From DASUPK01 sp963815045 (GTDB lineage: Bacteria; Actinomycetota; Thermoleophilia; Solirubrobacterales; 70-9), in assembly GCA_963815045.1 (NCBI GenBank), contig CAWFET010000002.1, positions 1,054,001-1,118,000 on the forward strand: a DNA stretch of 64,000 nt, in the 5' to 3' direction. Below, piece after piece: positions 57,077-64,000 of this stretch. Both the position numbers and the translations under genes were made by a program. The number at the start of each line of letters is the position of its first letter. The stretch's first letter is position 1. Below the pieces are notes generated by a model that saw nothing but the letters and a program-made list of their open reading frames with translations, searched no databases and had not been told where the DNA came from.

Positions 57077-57772
57077 TCAGCGCTTCTTCTTGCAGCCCCT
57101 CTTCGCCGCTCGCGCCGCGCGCTTGTGGCGCTTCTTCTTCCTGCACCCCGTCCCGGACGAACCCAGTGGTTCCGAGGCGGCGTCGGCCGGCGGCGTGTAC
57201 TCCACGTCCGCGTTCAGGAGCAGCTCCCTGTCGGCCGGGGATGATCCGGCCGGCTCTGCGCTCCCGCCCGGCGGCAGCACCGGGCTGAAGTAGTCCCAGG
57301 CCGAGCCCGCAACCGCCGAATGCCCGGCAACGCCCTGGCCGGCGGGCACGTCGACCGCGATCAGGTCGCCCGCCTGGATCGGCAGGCCGGCCGTGAAGGT
57401 GTTCGCGCCCGAGACCACGACGTTTCCCGCGCTCGAGCCCTCCTCGAGGAATGGCCCCGGGGACGTCGGCCGCAGGACGTGGAGGGTGAACGCGCCGATG
57501 CCCAGGGTCGTGATCCGCCAGCGGACGATCGTGCCGGTGACCGGAGAGGTCACATGGGCGCCCGCCTTGCCCAGTGAGGTGTTCGCGACCGTGATCGGGG
57601 CGGAGCCGAAATTGACCGCGGAACCGCCGCCGGCGCTGCCGCCACCGGGAGCCCCGAGCAGGATCGTGTCGGCGCGGGCGGCCGGTGCCGACCCGAGCCA
57701 GATGGGGGCGATGAGCCCCAGGCACAGGCCGAAAACAGAAACGAGCCGTGCTTGCGGCATCAGGAACGGCAA
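57077..57772 (-). CDS. Exported beta-rich protein, copy 3, with Lys/Cys-rich tail
   Basis: A 231-residue exported protein (signal peptide with cleavage near ARA-D) related to the products at 39359 and 41710: ITVANTSLGKAGAHVTSPVTG, TIVRWRITTLG, LHVLRPTSPG, PIQAGDLIAVDVPAG, and LLLNADVEYTPP. It ends in the intact basic tail CRKKKRHKRAARAAKRGCKKKR, so the other copies show what their missing tails looked like. It is inserted between sepF and proC, where many actinobacteria have other division genes. No known family. Confidence 0.75.
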   Translation of the reverse strand: MPFLMPQARLVSVFGLCLGLIAPIWLGSAPAARADTILLGAPGGGSAGGGSAVNFGSAPITVANTSLGKAGAHVTSPVTGTIVRWRITTLGIGAFTLHVLRPTSPGPFLEEGSSAGNVVVSGANTFTAGLPIQAGDLIAVDVPAGQGVAGHSAVAGSAWDYFSPVLPPGGSAEPAGSSPADRELLLNADVEYTPPADAASEPLGSSGTGCRKKKRHKRAARAAKRGCKKKR

Positions 57773-57809
57773 CCTATGCGGGCTCGCAGGATCTCAGCAA
57801 CCGTAGAAA

Positions 57810-58403
57810 CTACGACTGGTTGAAGAAGCCGCCCTCGAGCAGGCGGGCCTTCTCCTCGGCGGAGACCTCGACGTTCTCCGGGGTGAGCAGGAAGATCCCC
57901 TGGGAGATCCTCTGCATCCCCCCGCCGAGGGCATAGGTCATGCCGGAGGAGAAGTCGATCAGACGCTTGGAGAGCTCGCGGTCCGTCGACTGAAGGTTGA
58001 TGATCACCGGCTTCGAGCGCTTGAACTCGTCGGCGACCTGCTGGGCGTCGTTGAAGCTGCGCGGGGTGACGACGTGCATCGAGGCGACGCCTCCGCCGTT
58101 TCCTGCGGGAGCGCGGCGACGGCCCCGGCGCGGCTGGGGCTCCTCAGACGTGTCGTCAACAGAGCGGATGCGGCTGCGGCGCGGGGCGGGCTCGTCCTCG
58201 CCGAAGATGTCGTCGATGTCCTCCTCGCGGCCGCGGCCGCGGCGGGAGGGCGCGCTGCGAACGGGCTCGCGGGGCGCTACGCCCGGGTCGAGAGCCATCT
58301 CGCTCCCGGTATCGCCCTCCTCGTACTCGCCCTCCTCGATGTAGTCACCCTCGACGAGTCCGAAGTACTCGAGCGCACGTCTCCATGTGTCCCTGATCGC
58401 CAT
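57810..58403 (-). CDS. sepF: Cell division protein SepF
   Basis: SepF, 197 residues, membrane-tethering partner of FtsZ at the septum. It has the N-terminal amphipathic membrane-binding helix (MAIRDTWRRALEYFGLVEG), a disordered acidic/arginine linker (about 25-100), and the C-terminal SepF domain with HVVTPRSFNDAQQVADEFKRSKPVIINLQ (by ends HVVTPRSFND and PVIINLQ), RRLIDF-type RLIDFSSGMTYALGGGMQRI and FLLTPENVEVS. In FtsA-lacking actinobacteria SepF is the essential FtsZ anchor. It lies after yggS. Confidence 0.95.
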   Translation of the reverse strand: MAIRDTWRRALEYFGLVEGDYIEEGEYEEGDTGSEMALDPGVAPREPVRSAPSRRGRGREEDIDDIFGEDEPAPRRSRIRSVDDTSEEPQPRRGRRRAPAGNGGGVASMHVVTPRSFNDAQQVADEFKRSKPVIINLQSTDRELSKRLIDFSSGMTYALGGGMQRISQGIFLLTPENVEVSAEEKARLLEGGFFNQS

Positions 58404-58456
58404 CTCGGCTCAGATTCGGCTTCACCGACGTTATTCCTCCAGTCGGTGTTGACCGA

Positions 58457-59089
58457 TTATGCCCAAAGAACGGCCCCCAGGCGCACGATCGTCGCCCCCT
58501 CCTCCACCGCGACCTGCCAATCCTGGCTAGTTCCCATCGAGAGACGCTCCAGGCCGCGCTCCCCGGCGAGCTCGGCGAGGCGCGCGAAGAACGGCCGTGA
58601 GGCCTCCGGATCCTCGGTGAACGGCGGCATCGTCATCAGCCCGGAGACCCGCACGGGGCAGCGCTCGATGAAGGCATCGAGCTCATCGGGCGGGATTCCG
58701 CTCTTCTCCCGCTCGCCGGAGAGGTTCACCTCGACCAGGACCTCCGTGTCCGGGCCTCCGTGGCGCCCCAATTGCTCCAGCGCGGACTCGGATGCGACCG
58801 AGTGGATCAGCCGGACGAGCGGCAGGATCCTCTTCACCTTGCGGCTCTGCAGGTTGCCGATGAAGTCCCAGGTGAAGCGATCCCCCCAGCGCTCGCGCTT
58901 GGCCTCCAGGTCCTGAAGCCGGTTCTCCCCGACCAGCTCGATTCCGGCATCGGCCAGGGCTCCCATGTCCTCGTTGCGGATGTACTTCGCCGCGGCGAGG
59001 ATCTCCACGCCGGGGCCAGCCTGCTCGCGGATCCGGGTCAGGCTGCTGCGAACCCGCTCGGCATCGAGGTTGGTGACGGGCTCGACCAT
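58457..59089 (-). CDS. yggS: PLP homeostasis protein YggS/PLPBP
   Basis: YggS family, 210 residues, a single-domain alanine-racemase-fold protein that binds PLP through a lysine (K35 in ILAAAKYIRNE) and buffers PLP homeostasis without enzymatic activity. Further family motifs are VGENRLQDLEAK, WDFIGNLQSRKVKRI, SGLMTMPPF and RLSMGTSQDWQVAVEEGATIVRLG (by ends RLSMGTSQDW and IVRLG). It starts 3 nt after the pgeF stop. The frame extends upstream, but that part is not coding. Confidence 0.95.
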   Translation of the reverse strand: MVEPVTNLDAERVRSSLTRIREQAGPGVEILAAAKYIRNEDMGALADAGIELVGENRLQDLEAKRERWGDRFTWDFIGNLQSRKVKRILPLVRLIHSVASESALEQLGRHGGPDTEVLVEVNLSGEREKSGIPPDELDAFIERCPVRVSGLMTMPPFTEDPEASRPFFARLAELAGERGLERLSMGTSQDWQVAVEEGATIVRLGAVLWA

Positions 59090-59091
59090 CG

Positions 59092-59835
59092 CTAGTCCAT
59101 CCAGGCCAGGCCGGCCTGGCGCCCCGTGCGCTCGCCGTCCCGGCGGTGGGAGTAGAAGAGCTCGGGATTGCAGCTGGTGCACAGGTCGGCGGACTCGACC
59201 TCGGTCACCCCGGCGCGAGCGAGCAGTCCCCGGGCGACGGCGGTCAGATCCAGCATCCGTCCCTCGGCCACGCCCTCCAGGTCCTCGAACTCCGCCAGCA
59301 CCTCGTCGCCCACCTCGTAACAGCATGGCCCGATTCCGGGCCCAACGGCGGCCGCCCGCGCGTCGATGGCCCGGGCGGTCTCGCCGACGATCCCGCCCGC
59401 CAGGCCCCGCCAGCCGCAGTGCGCCATCGCGACGCCGCCCGCGCCGTGCATCGCCACGGGAAGGCAGTCGGCCACCATCACCAGCGGGGTCAACGCCGCG
59501 TCGCTGGCGCTGTGCGCGTCGACCTCCTCGGGGCTTGCGACCACATCGGCGAAGACCCTGGGCTCCTGCGGTCGCCGGTGCTCTCGCAGCTCGGCCCCGT
59601 GAACCTGCCGTCCCATCACGACACCCTCGGGATCCCGCCCGAGCGCGGCGGCCAGACGGTGGCGGTTCTCCCTGACGGCCTCGCGCTCGTCCCCGGTCAT
59701 GATCGCGACGTTGAGCGCGTCATACGGCGTCTCGCTGACGCCGCCGATCCGCGTTGAGAAGGCCGCCCTCGCTCCGTTCAGCTCCGCCGCGAGCCACCGG
59801 ACGCCGTCTTCCTCGTGCCATTCCATGGCGGGCAA
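59092..59835 (-). CDS. pgeF: Peptidoglycan editing factor / purine nucleoside phosphorylase family (YfiH/PgeF, laccase-domain)
   Basis: A 247-residue YfiH/PgeF protein. Metal-binding residues lie in MVADCLPV and MAHCGWRGL, with RQVHGAELREH (His) upstream and GPGIGPCCYEVG downstream; GGVSETPYDALNVA matches the N-terminal signature. Members keep peptidoglycan stem peptides free of wrong amino acids or act as purine nucleoside phosphorylases; the real substrate is not predictable. It is part of the pgeF-yggS-sepF unit. Confidence 0.93.
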   Translation of the reverse strand: MPAMEWHEEDGVRWLAAELNGARAAFSTRIGGVSETPYDALNVAIMTGDEREAVRENRHRLAAALGRDPEGVVMGRQVHGAELREHRRPQEPRVFADVVASPEEVDAHSASDAALTPLVMVADCLPVAMHGAGGVAMAHCGWRGLAGGIVGETARAIDARAAAVGPGIGPCCYEVGDEVLAEFEDLEGVAEGRMLDLTAVARGLLARAGVTEVESADLCTSCNPELFYSHRRDGERTGRQAGLAWMD

Positions 59836-59853
59836 GGCTAGATCAGGGCGGAG

Positions 59854-60987
59854 TCAGTCCTCGGGGATCTCGCCACGCGCAGCGGCGACGGCGATCCGGA
59901 GCTCCTCTTCGCGGCCCGAGAGCTCGCCGTCGAGCTTGCCGGACAGGGCAGCCTCGAGGCCCTGGCCGATCGCCGGGCCCTCCGGGACTCCGGCGGCGAT
60001 CAGGTCCTCGCCGGTGATCTCGAGCTGCACGTCACGCCATTTCTCTGCGTAGTCGTCGAGCCAGCCCGCCCCGAGCGCCCTCGCCACGAGGAGCTGGGCG
60101 GGGTCCCACGGCTTGGCCAGCCGGAACGCATCGGACGGCCTCTCGGGCTCCGCGCTCACCAGCTCGCGGATCTGAGGCAGGGGCCGGACCACGGCGAGCA
60201 TCACCGCCAGCTCGCGATCCACCCAGCCTCCCCACGCCGGATTCGAGGCCAGCCCCGCCACCTCGGCCACCCGGTCGGGCGCGGCCGGATCCAGACTCGG
60301 CATGACCCCCCACTCCGCGATCAGGCGGAGGGCGCGCGCGGGATCCTCCTCGGCGGCGATCTTCCGCAGCTCGTTCTGGATCCGATCCTCCGAGACGGTC
60401 GAGAGGTCCGTGTCGGCCAGCAGGCTCGCGGTCTCCGGCTCGAGGTCGAAGCCGAACCGGGCCCCGTAGCGGGCGGCCCGCAGGGCGCGGGTCGGGTCGT
60501 CGACGAAGGAGCGGTCGTGCAGGACGCGAAGCAGGCCCGCCCGGAGATCCTCCAGCCCTCCGTGCGGGTCGAGGAGCTCCGCGTCCTCGGCGACGGGAAA
60601 CGCCATCGCGTTCACCGTGAAGTCGCGCCGTGCCAGGTCCTCTCCGATGGGCGCCGGGCGGACCTTGGGCAGGGCGCCGGGGTGCGGGTAGGTCTCGGCG
60701 CGCGTCCGAGCGACGTCGATCTCGTGATCTCCGGCCTCGAGCCTGCCGGTGAGGAAGTACTCGTCGCGCTCGGGCCGGTAGCCGGGGAGATCGGCCAGCG
60801 CGCCCGCATCACCTTCGATCGCGATATCGAGATCCGCGCCATTCGTGCCGAGGAGGAGATCCCGGACCACCCCGCCGACCAGGTAGGTCGGAACTCGCTC
60901 GGCGAGTCGCCGGACAGCGTCGATGCCCGGCAGGTCGTCGATCGCCTGCGGCAGTCGGGTGGGGTCGATTTCCCTTGAGTCCGGCAT
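59854..60987 (-). CDS. tRNA nucleotidyltransferase / poly(A) polymerase family
   Basis: A 377-residue class II nucleotidyltransferase, adding CCA to tRNA 3' ends or polyadenylating RNA. Motifs: YLVGGVVRDLLLGTNGADLDI (38-54, catalytic DxD), ARRDFTVNAMAFPV, and DPTRALRAARYGARFGF. The HD domain of longer bacterial CCA enzymes is absent. Pairwise distinction of CCA-adding enzyme from PcnB needs alignment of the tail. Divergent from the PQQ-propeller gene with a 29-nt gap. Confidence 0.9.
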   Translation of the reverse strand: MPDSREIDPTRLPQAIDDLPGIDAVRRLAERVPTYLVGGVVRDLLLGTNGADLDIAIEGDAGALADLPGYRPERDEYFLTGRLEAGDHEIDVARTRAETYPHPGALPKVRPAPIGEDLARRDFTVNAMAFPVAEDAELLDPHGGLEDLRAGLLRVLHDRSFVDDPTRALRAARYGARFGFDLEPETASLLADTDLSTVSEDRIQNELRKIAAEEDPARALRLIAEWGVMPSLDPAAPDRVAEVAGLASNPAWGGWVDRELAVMLAVVRPLPQIRELVSAEPERPSDAFRLAKPWDPAQLLVARALGAGWLDDYAEKWRDVQLEITGEDLIAAGVPEGPAIGQGLEAALSGKLDGELSGREEELRIAVAAARGEIPED

Positions 60988-61016
60988 TAAGTGCGCTTGC
61001 CTATCGTGCGGATCGT

Positions 61017-62333
61017 ATGCGCGCCAGGCTGAAGACCCTCTGGGCGGATCACCGCTGGGCGACGCTCGGCGTCGCGGCGGGGATCAGCGTCGTCCTCGTC
61101 GGCCTGATCGGATACCTGGTGCTGAAGCGCCCGGCCGACAAGTCGTGCCCCGATCCATGCACGATCGAGACGACTACGAACCCGGGCCCGGTGACCAAGA
61201 CCGTCAACTGGCCCTTCTACGGCCGCGACAAGGAGCGGACGCGGTACCTGGACGCACCCCACGTGAAGCCTCCGTTCACCACCAGGTGGACATTCAAGGG
61301 CCGGCGCCTGCTCGAGTACTCGCCCATCGCCGTCGGCGGGGCGATCTACGGCATGAACAACAACGGCCTTGCGTTCTCGGTCAAGAAGAAGACCGGGAAG
61401 GCGCGCTGGACGCGGCAGATCGCCACCGTCAACGCCTCGGCCCCGGCCTATGGCAACCACATGCTCTTCATCTCCAACCTCGACCCCGGGCAGGTCATCG
61501 CGCTCTCCACCAAGAATGGAAGGACGATCTGGCGGCGCTCGCTTCCGGGCCGCACCGAGTCGTCCCCGGCGGTCGTCGGGAACATGGTCATCGCGGGCTG
61601 TGAGTGCGGGAACCTCTACGCCTTCGACCTGAGCACGGGCAAGACGATCTGGCAGACGCAGCTCGGCGGGCAGATCAAGGCTGCCCCGGCCATCAGCAAT
61701 GGGGTCGCCTACGTGGGCGACTACTCCGGCACGATGAGCGCCGTCCGGATCAACGACGGCCACATCAAGTGGCAGTCGGACTCGCAGGGGACCGGAGTCG
61801 CGGCGGGCGCCTTCTATGGCACCGCGGCGGTCGCGTTCGGCCGGGTGTACGCCGGCTCAAAGGACGGCCGCATCTACAGCTTCAACAAGGACACCGGCGA
61901 CGTCATCTGGAGCCACACGATCGGCGGCGAGGTCTATGCGGGCACGGCCGCCGCCGCCACCCCGACCAGTCCACCCAGCGTGTACTTCGGCACCTACGGC
62001 GGGAGCCGCTTCTATGCGCTTGACGCGCGGAACGGGAACGAGCGCTGGTCCGCGGACGTCGGTGGCTCGGTGATCGGCGCCGCCAGCGTGATCGGGAACG
62101 TCGTCTACGTCGCCAACCTCAACACCACGGAGACCGACGGCTTCAACGTCGCGAACGGAAACAAGGTCTGGACCTTCAAGGACGGCGCCTACAACCCGGT
62201 GATTTCAGACGGCCGGAACATCTATCTGACCGGCTACAAGACCCTCTACGCGCTGAAGCCCCGAACTCCGGCGGACATCAAGCGCAAGGCCCAGGCCGCG
62301 AAGAAGAAGGCCGCGAAGAAGAAGAGCGGCTAG
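61017..62333 (+). CDS. Membrane-anchored PQQ-type beta-propeller protein
   Basis: A 438-residue protein with one N-terminal membrane anchor (about 15-37), a Cys-containing linker, and a seven- or eight-bladed PQQ-like beta-propeller with repeating tryptophan-docking signatures such as FDLSTGKTIWQTQLGG, FNKDTGDVIWSHTIGG and LDARNGNERWSADVGG. It resembles BamB/outer-surface propellers without catalytic residues. It ends in an alanine/lysine tail AKKKAAKKKSG. TATCGT (61002-61007) ends 9 nt before ATG 61017. Partner unknown. Confidence 0.85.
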   Translation: MRARLKTLWADHRWATLGVAAGISVVLVGLIGYLVLKRPADKSCPDPCTIETTTNPGPVTKTVNWPFYGRDKERTRYLDAPHVKPPFTTRWTFKGRRLLEYSPIAVGGAIYGMNNNGLAFSVKKKTGKARWTRQIATVNASAPAYGNHMLFISNLDPGQVIALSTKNGRTIWRRSLPGRTESSPAVVGNMVIAGCECGNLYAFDLSTGKTIWQTQLGGQIKAAPAISNGVAYVGDYSGTMSAVRINDGHIKWQSDSQGTGVAAGAFYGTAAVAFGRVYAGSKDGRIYSFNKDTGDVIWSHTIGGEVYAGTAAAATPTSPPSVYFGTYGGSRFYALDARNGNERWSADVGGSVIGAASVIGNVVYVANLNTTETDGFNVANGNKVWTFKDGAYNPVISDGRNIYLTGYKTLYALKPRTPADIKRKAQAAKKKAAKKKSG

Positions 62334-63145
62334 CCGGCCAGCCTGACCGGGATCCCGGCCTCGCTCATTCGCTGTTTGGCCTCGGCGACGGTGTGCGCGC
62401 CGTAGTGGAAGATCGACGCGCAGAGCACTGCGTCGGCGTGCCCTGCCTCGACAGCCTCGACGAGATGGTCGAGCTCGCCTGCTCCGCCTGAGGCGATCAC
62501 CGGGACGCTGACCGCCTCGGCGACGGCGCGGGTCAGCTCGAGGTCGTAGCCGTCGTTGGTCCCGTCGCGGTCCATGCTGGTCAGCAGCACTTCGCCCGCG
62601 CCCAGCCCGGTCGCCTCCTTCGCCCACTCGACCGCCTCGCGGCCGTCCACCCTGGTCCGGCCGCCGTGGACGTAGACGTCCCATTCCGCGTCGCCGAAGT
62701 GCCCGGGCGGCGCCTGGCAGGTCTCCGAGTCATCGCCGGCCCCGCGGCGCTTCGCGTCGATCGCGATCACGACGCACTGGGAGCCGAAGACCTCGGCGAG
62801 CTCCGAGATCAGCTCGGGCCGGTCAAGGGCCGCGGAGTTGACCGAGACCTTGTCCGCTCCGGCGTCCAGCACCGCCTGCGCGTCCTCGACGGAGCGGATG
62901 CCGCCGCCGATCGTGAACGGGATGAAGACATTGTCGGCGGTCCGCCGGGCGAGCTCGACGATCGTGTCGCGGCTTTCGTGCGACGCGGTGATGTCGAGGA
63001 AGACGAGCTCGTCGGCTCCCGCCGCGTCGTAGCGCTCGGCGAGCTCCACCGGGTCGCCGGCGTCGCGGATGTCGACGAAGTTGGTGCCCTTGACGACGCG
63101 GCCGTTGTCCACGTCGAGGCATGGGATGACCCGTTTGAGGACCAT
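62330..63145 (-). CDS. hisF: Imidazole glycerol phosphate synthase, cyclase subunit
   Basis: HisF, 271 residues, TIM-barrel cyclase making IGP and AICAR from PRFAR with ammonia from HisH. Catalytic Asps: D11 in VIPCLDVDNGRVVKG and the Asp in IAIDAKR near residue 130. Phosphate loops: GGGIRS and ASGGAG. An insertion of about 12 residues (GDDSETCQAPPGHFG) lies between IDAKR and YVHGGR, longer than in typical HisF. TAACCT (63152-63157) ends 6 nt before ATG 63145. Overlaps the propeller gene by 4 nt (convergent). No other his gene is in the window. Confidence 0.96.
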   Translation of the reverse strand: MVLKRVIPCLDVDNGRVVKGTNFVDIRDAGDPVELAERYDAAGADELVFLDITASHESRDTIVELARRTADNVFIPFTIGGGIRSVEDAQAVLDAGADKVSVNSAALDRPELISELAEVFGSQCVVIAIDAKRRGAGDDSETCQAPPGHFGDAEWDVYVHGGRTRVDGREAVEWAKEATGLGAGEVLLTSMDRDGTNDGYDLELTRAVAEAVSVPVIASGGAGELDHLVEAVEAGHADAVLCASIFHYGAHTVAEAKQRMSEAGIPVRLAG

Positions 63146-63151
63146 GGTTCG

Positions 63152-63161
63152 AGGTTAACGT
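63152..63161. promoter_or_regulatory. Back-to-back leaderless -10 boxes
   Basis: TAACCT on the minus strand (63152-63157, 6 nt before hisF) and TAACGT on the plus strand (63156-63161, 7 nt before ATG 63169) share the central TTAA. The 23-nt intergenic region leaves no room for separate leaders. Confidence 0.5.
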
Positions 63162-63168
63162 TGTGCCG

Positions 63169-63561
63169 ATGTCCGACGAGAACCTCGCCGTGTTCCGGAA
63201 ATGGATGGATGCATATCGCCGCTGGGACGTCGACTGGATGCTGGAGCACGTGACCGAAGATGTCGAGTGGGTCCCGCTGCGAGCCGCGACCGAGGGCGCC
63301 TTCCACGGCCGTGACGGGCTCCGAGACTTCCTCCGGGACACCGAGGAGACATTTGATTCCGTTGCGCCCGAGTACACCGACGTCCGCGACCTCGGCGATC
63401 GTGTCCTCGCCATCGGGACGTTCACGTTCAAGGGGAAGGTGAGCGGCATCGAGAGCGAGGCGCCGACGGCGGTGGTCATTCGGCTTCGGGATGGACTCGT
63501 CGCTGAGTTCAAGGACTACGGCGACCGCGAGGCGGCCCTCGAGGCCGCGGGTCTCGCCTAG
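63169..63561 (+). CDS. NTF2-like (SnoaL) fold protein
   Basis: A 130-residue SnoaL-like/NTF2-fold protein: AVFRKWMDAYRRWDVDWMLEHV, VEWVPLRAATEGAFHGRDGLRDFLRD (by ends VEWVPL and GLRDFLRD), VLAIGTFTFKG and the closing helix. The fold is shared by isomerases, hydrolases and proteins without activity; no catalytic residue can be named. ATG 63169 is preferred to the in-frame GTG 63163 because TAACGT ends 7 nt upstream. Divergent from hisF. Confidence 0.82.
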   Translation: MSDENLAVFRKWMDAYRRWDVDWMLEHVTEDVEWVPLRAATEGAFHGRDGLRDFLRDTEETFDSVAPEYTDVRDLGDRVLAIGTFTFKGKVSGIESEAPTAVVIRLRDGLVAEFKDYGDREAALEAAGLA

Positions 63562-63562
63562 A

Positions 63563-64000
63563 TCAGCCGCGCTTGATCAGCTTGACCTTGCGGCTGTGGC
63601 TGATCGGGGCCCAGCAGGAGGGCGTGTAGGTGACCGTCGGCGACACCTTCACCTTGCCCTTCTTCTTGAGCTTCTTGCGCTTCTTCCCGGTCGCGCGAAT
63701 CTTGAGCTTCACCTTGCTGCCCGCCGCGATCGCGCGGGATGAGGCGGAACCGGCGAGGCGCTTCACGCCCTTGCCGCTCACGGTGTACGACCCGGGACCG
63801 GGGAACTTGACCTGGAGGATCGTGATCCCCTTCTTCTTCTTGGGCTTGACCTTCGCGAAGGAGAAGTCCGTGCCCGCGATGCTGCGGATGCGCTGGTTGT
63901 CGGCATCGGGGATGAGCACGCCGGTGGCGGGCGACGAGGCGCCGACGAGCGCCGCGACGCTCTCCGGCCCGTTGAGCGCGGCGGATCGCGCACAGGAGCC
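63563..64000 (-). CDS. Exported NHL-like propeller or beta protein, C-terminal part (cut by window edge)
   Basis: The frame is open to the right edge, so the N-terminus lies outside. The visible end has IPDADNQRIRSIAG, typical of NHL/Kelch-like propeller blades, followed by a beta region (KFPGPGSYTVSGKGVKRLAG) and two lysine-rich stretches (RATGKKRKKLKKKGKVKV, RKVKLIKRG), the basic ending seen on other exported proteins here. A cell-surface location is inferred. It ends 2 nt from the SnoaL-like gene. Confidence 0.65.
   Translation of the reverse strand, partial: GSCARSAALNGPESVAALVGASSPATGVLIPDADNQRIRSIAGTDFSFAKVKPKKKKGITILQVKFPGPGSYTVSGKGVKRLAGSASSRAIAAGSKVKLKIRATGKKRKKLKKKGKVKVSPTVTYTPSCWAPISHSRKVKLIKRG

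Noticed and set aside
1..64000. tRNA genes, CRISPR arrays and insertion sequences
   Set aside because: I read the intergenic gaps on both strands for TpsiC-loop and anticodon patterns, repeat-spacer periodicity and transposase-like ORFs and saw none; a covariance search would be more sensitive for tRNA.

Overview
The window is high-GC, densely coded bacterial chromosome with housekeeping genes throughout. I see no rRNA, tRNA, CRISPR array, insertion sequence or prophage. The gene content points to an actinobacterial lineage, most likely a deep-branching one such as Thermoleophilia (Solirubrobacter-like). The pointers are MurT/GatD peptidoglycan amidation, SepF, a GarA-like FHA protein next to a MerR regulator, a short single-motif RsiG-like anti-sigma factor, a VKOR/DsbA disulfide pair, and exported proteins ending in lysine/cysteine/histidine-rich tails. 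The lineage assignment is inference from content, not from a marker-gene tree.

Layout. 1-7.2 kb: the 3' end of hflX, dut, lemA, then a minus-strand cell-envelope operon (methyltransferase, diacylglycerol kinase, murT, methyltransferase, gatD), followed by a cyclophilin lipoprotein and a PrxQ peroxiredoxin. 7.2-20 kb: accessory enzymes (hydrolases, two DUF72 proteins, a SpoIIE-type phosphatase, acetyltransferase, HNH protein, CcdA, methyltransferase, flavin monooxygenase, thioredoxin/CnoX, DNA polymerase IV) and an RlpA-like exported protein behind a c-di-AMP (ydaO) riboswitch. 20-33 kb: a WS/DGAT acyltransferase, a YdjC deacetylase, VKOR-DsbA, an RTX-repeat protein, a K+ channel, NAD synthetase, a thioesterase, two tandem membrane-anchored HTH proteins and an alkyl-DHAP-synthase-like flavoprotein. 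33-39 kb: a regulatory cluster (RsiG-like, FHA, MerR) beside pgsA and proS, then an unusual cytochrome b operon. 39-50 kb: ispG, exported proteins, polysaccharide deacetylase, acyl-CoA synthetase, rseP, dxr and a class III nucleotide cyclase. 50-61 kb: a long conserved minus-strand block in transcription order pcnB/cca-pgeF-yggS-sepF-(exported protein)-proC-yggT-lspA-rluD-rpsB-tsf-pyrH-frr-uppS-cdsA. 61-64 kb: a PQQ-type propeller protein, hisF, an NTF2-like protein and the 3' end of an exported protein.

How the genes fit together. UppS, Dxr, IspG, CdsA, PgsA, LspA, RseP, MurT and GatD form an envelope/isoprenoid/lipid programme; SepF and YggT belong to division. Three nucleotide second messengers are touched: c-di-AMP (riboswitch), c-di-GMP (RsiG-like motif) and probably cAMP/cGMP (class III cyclase). 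Redox handling includes CcdA, VKOR/DsbA, PrxQ, thioredoxin and a cytochrome b complex.

A recurring promoter pattern stands out. Many genes have a TAnnnT hexamer ending 6-8 nt before the start codon and no Shine-Dalgarno sequence, which is the signature of leaderless mRNAs. I used it to choose several starts. Several divergent pairs have only 11-25 nt between start codons, and in four of them the two -10 boxes overlap back to back.

No stretch over 300 bases lacks a gene. The longest gaps (13026-13317, 20184-20415, 37338-37548, 54648-54838) are described below.
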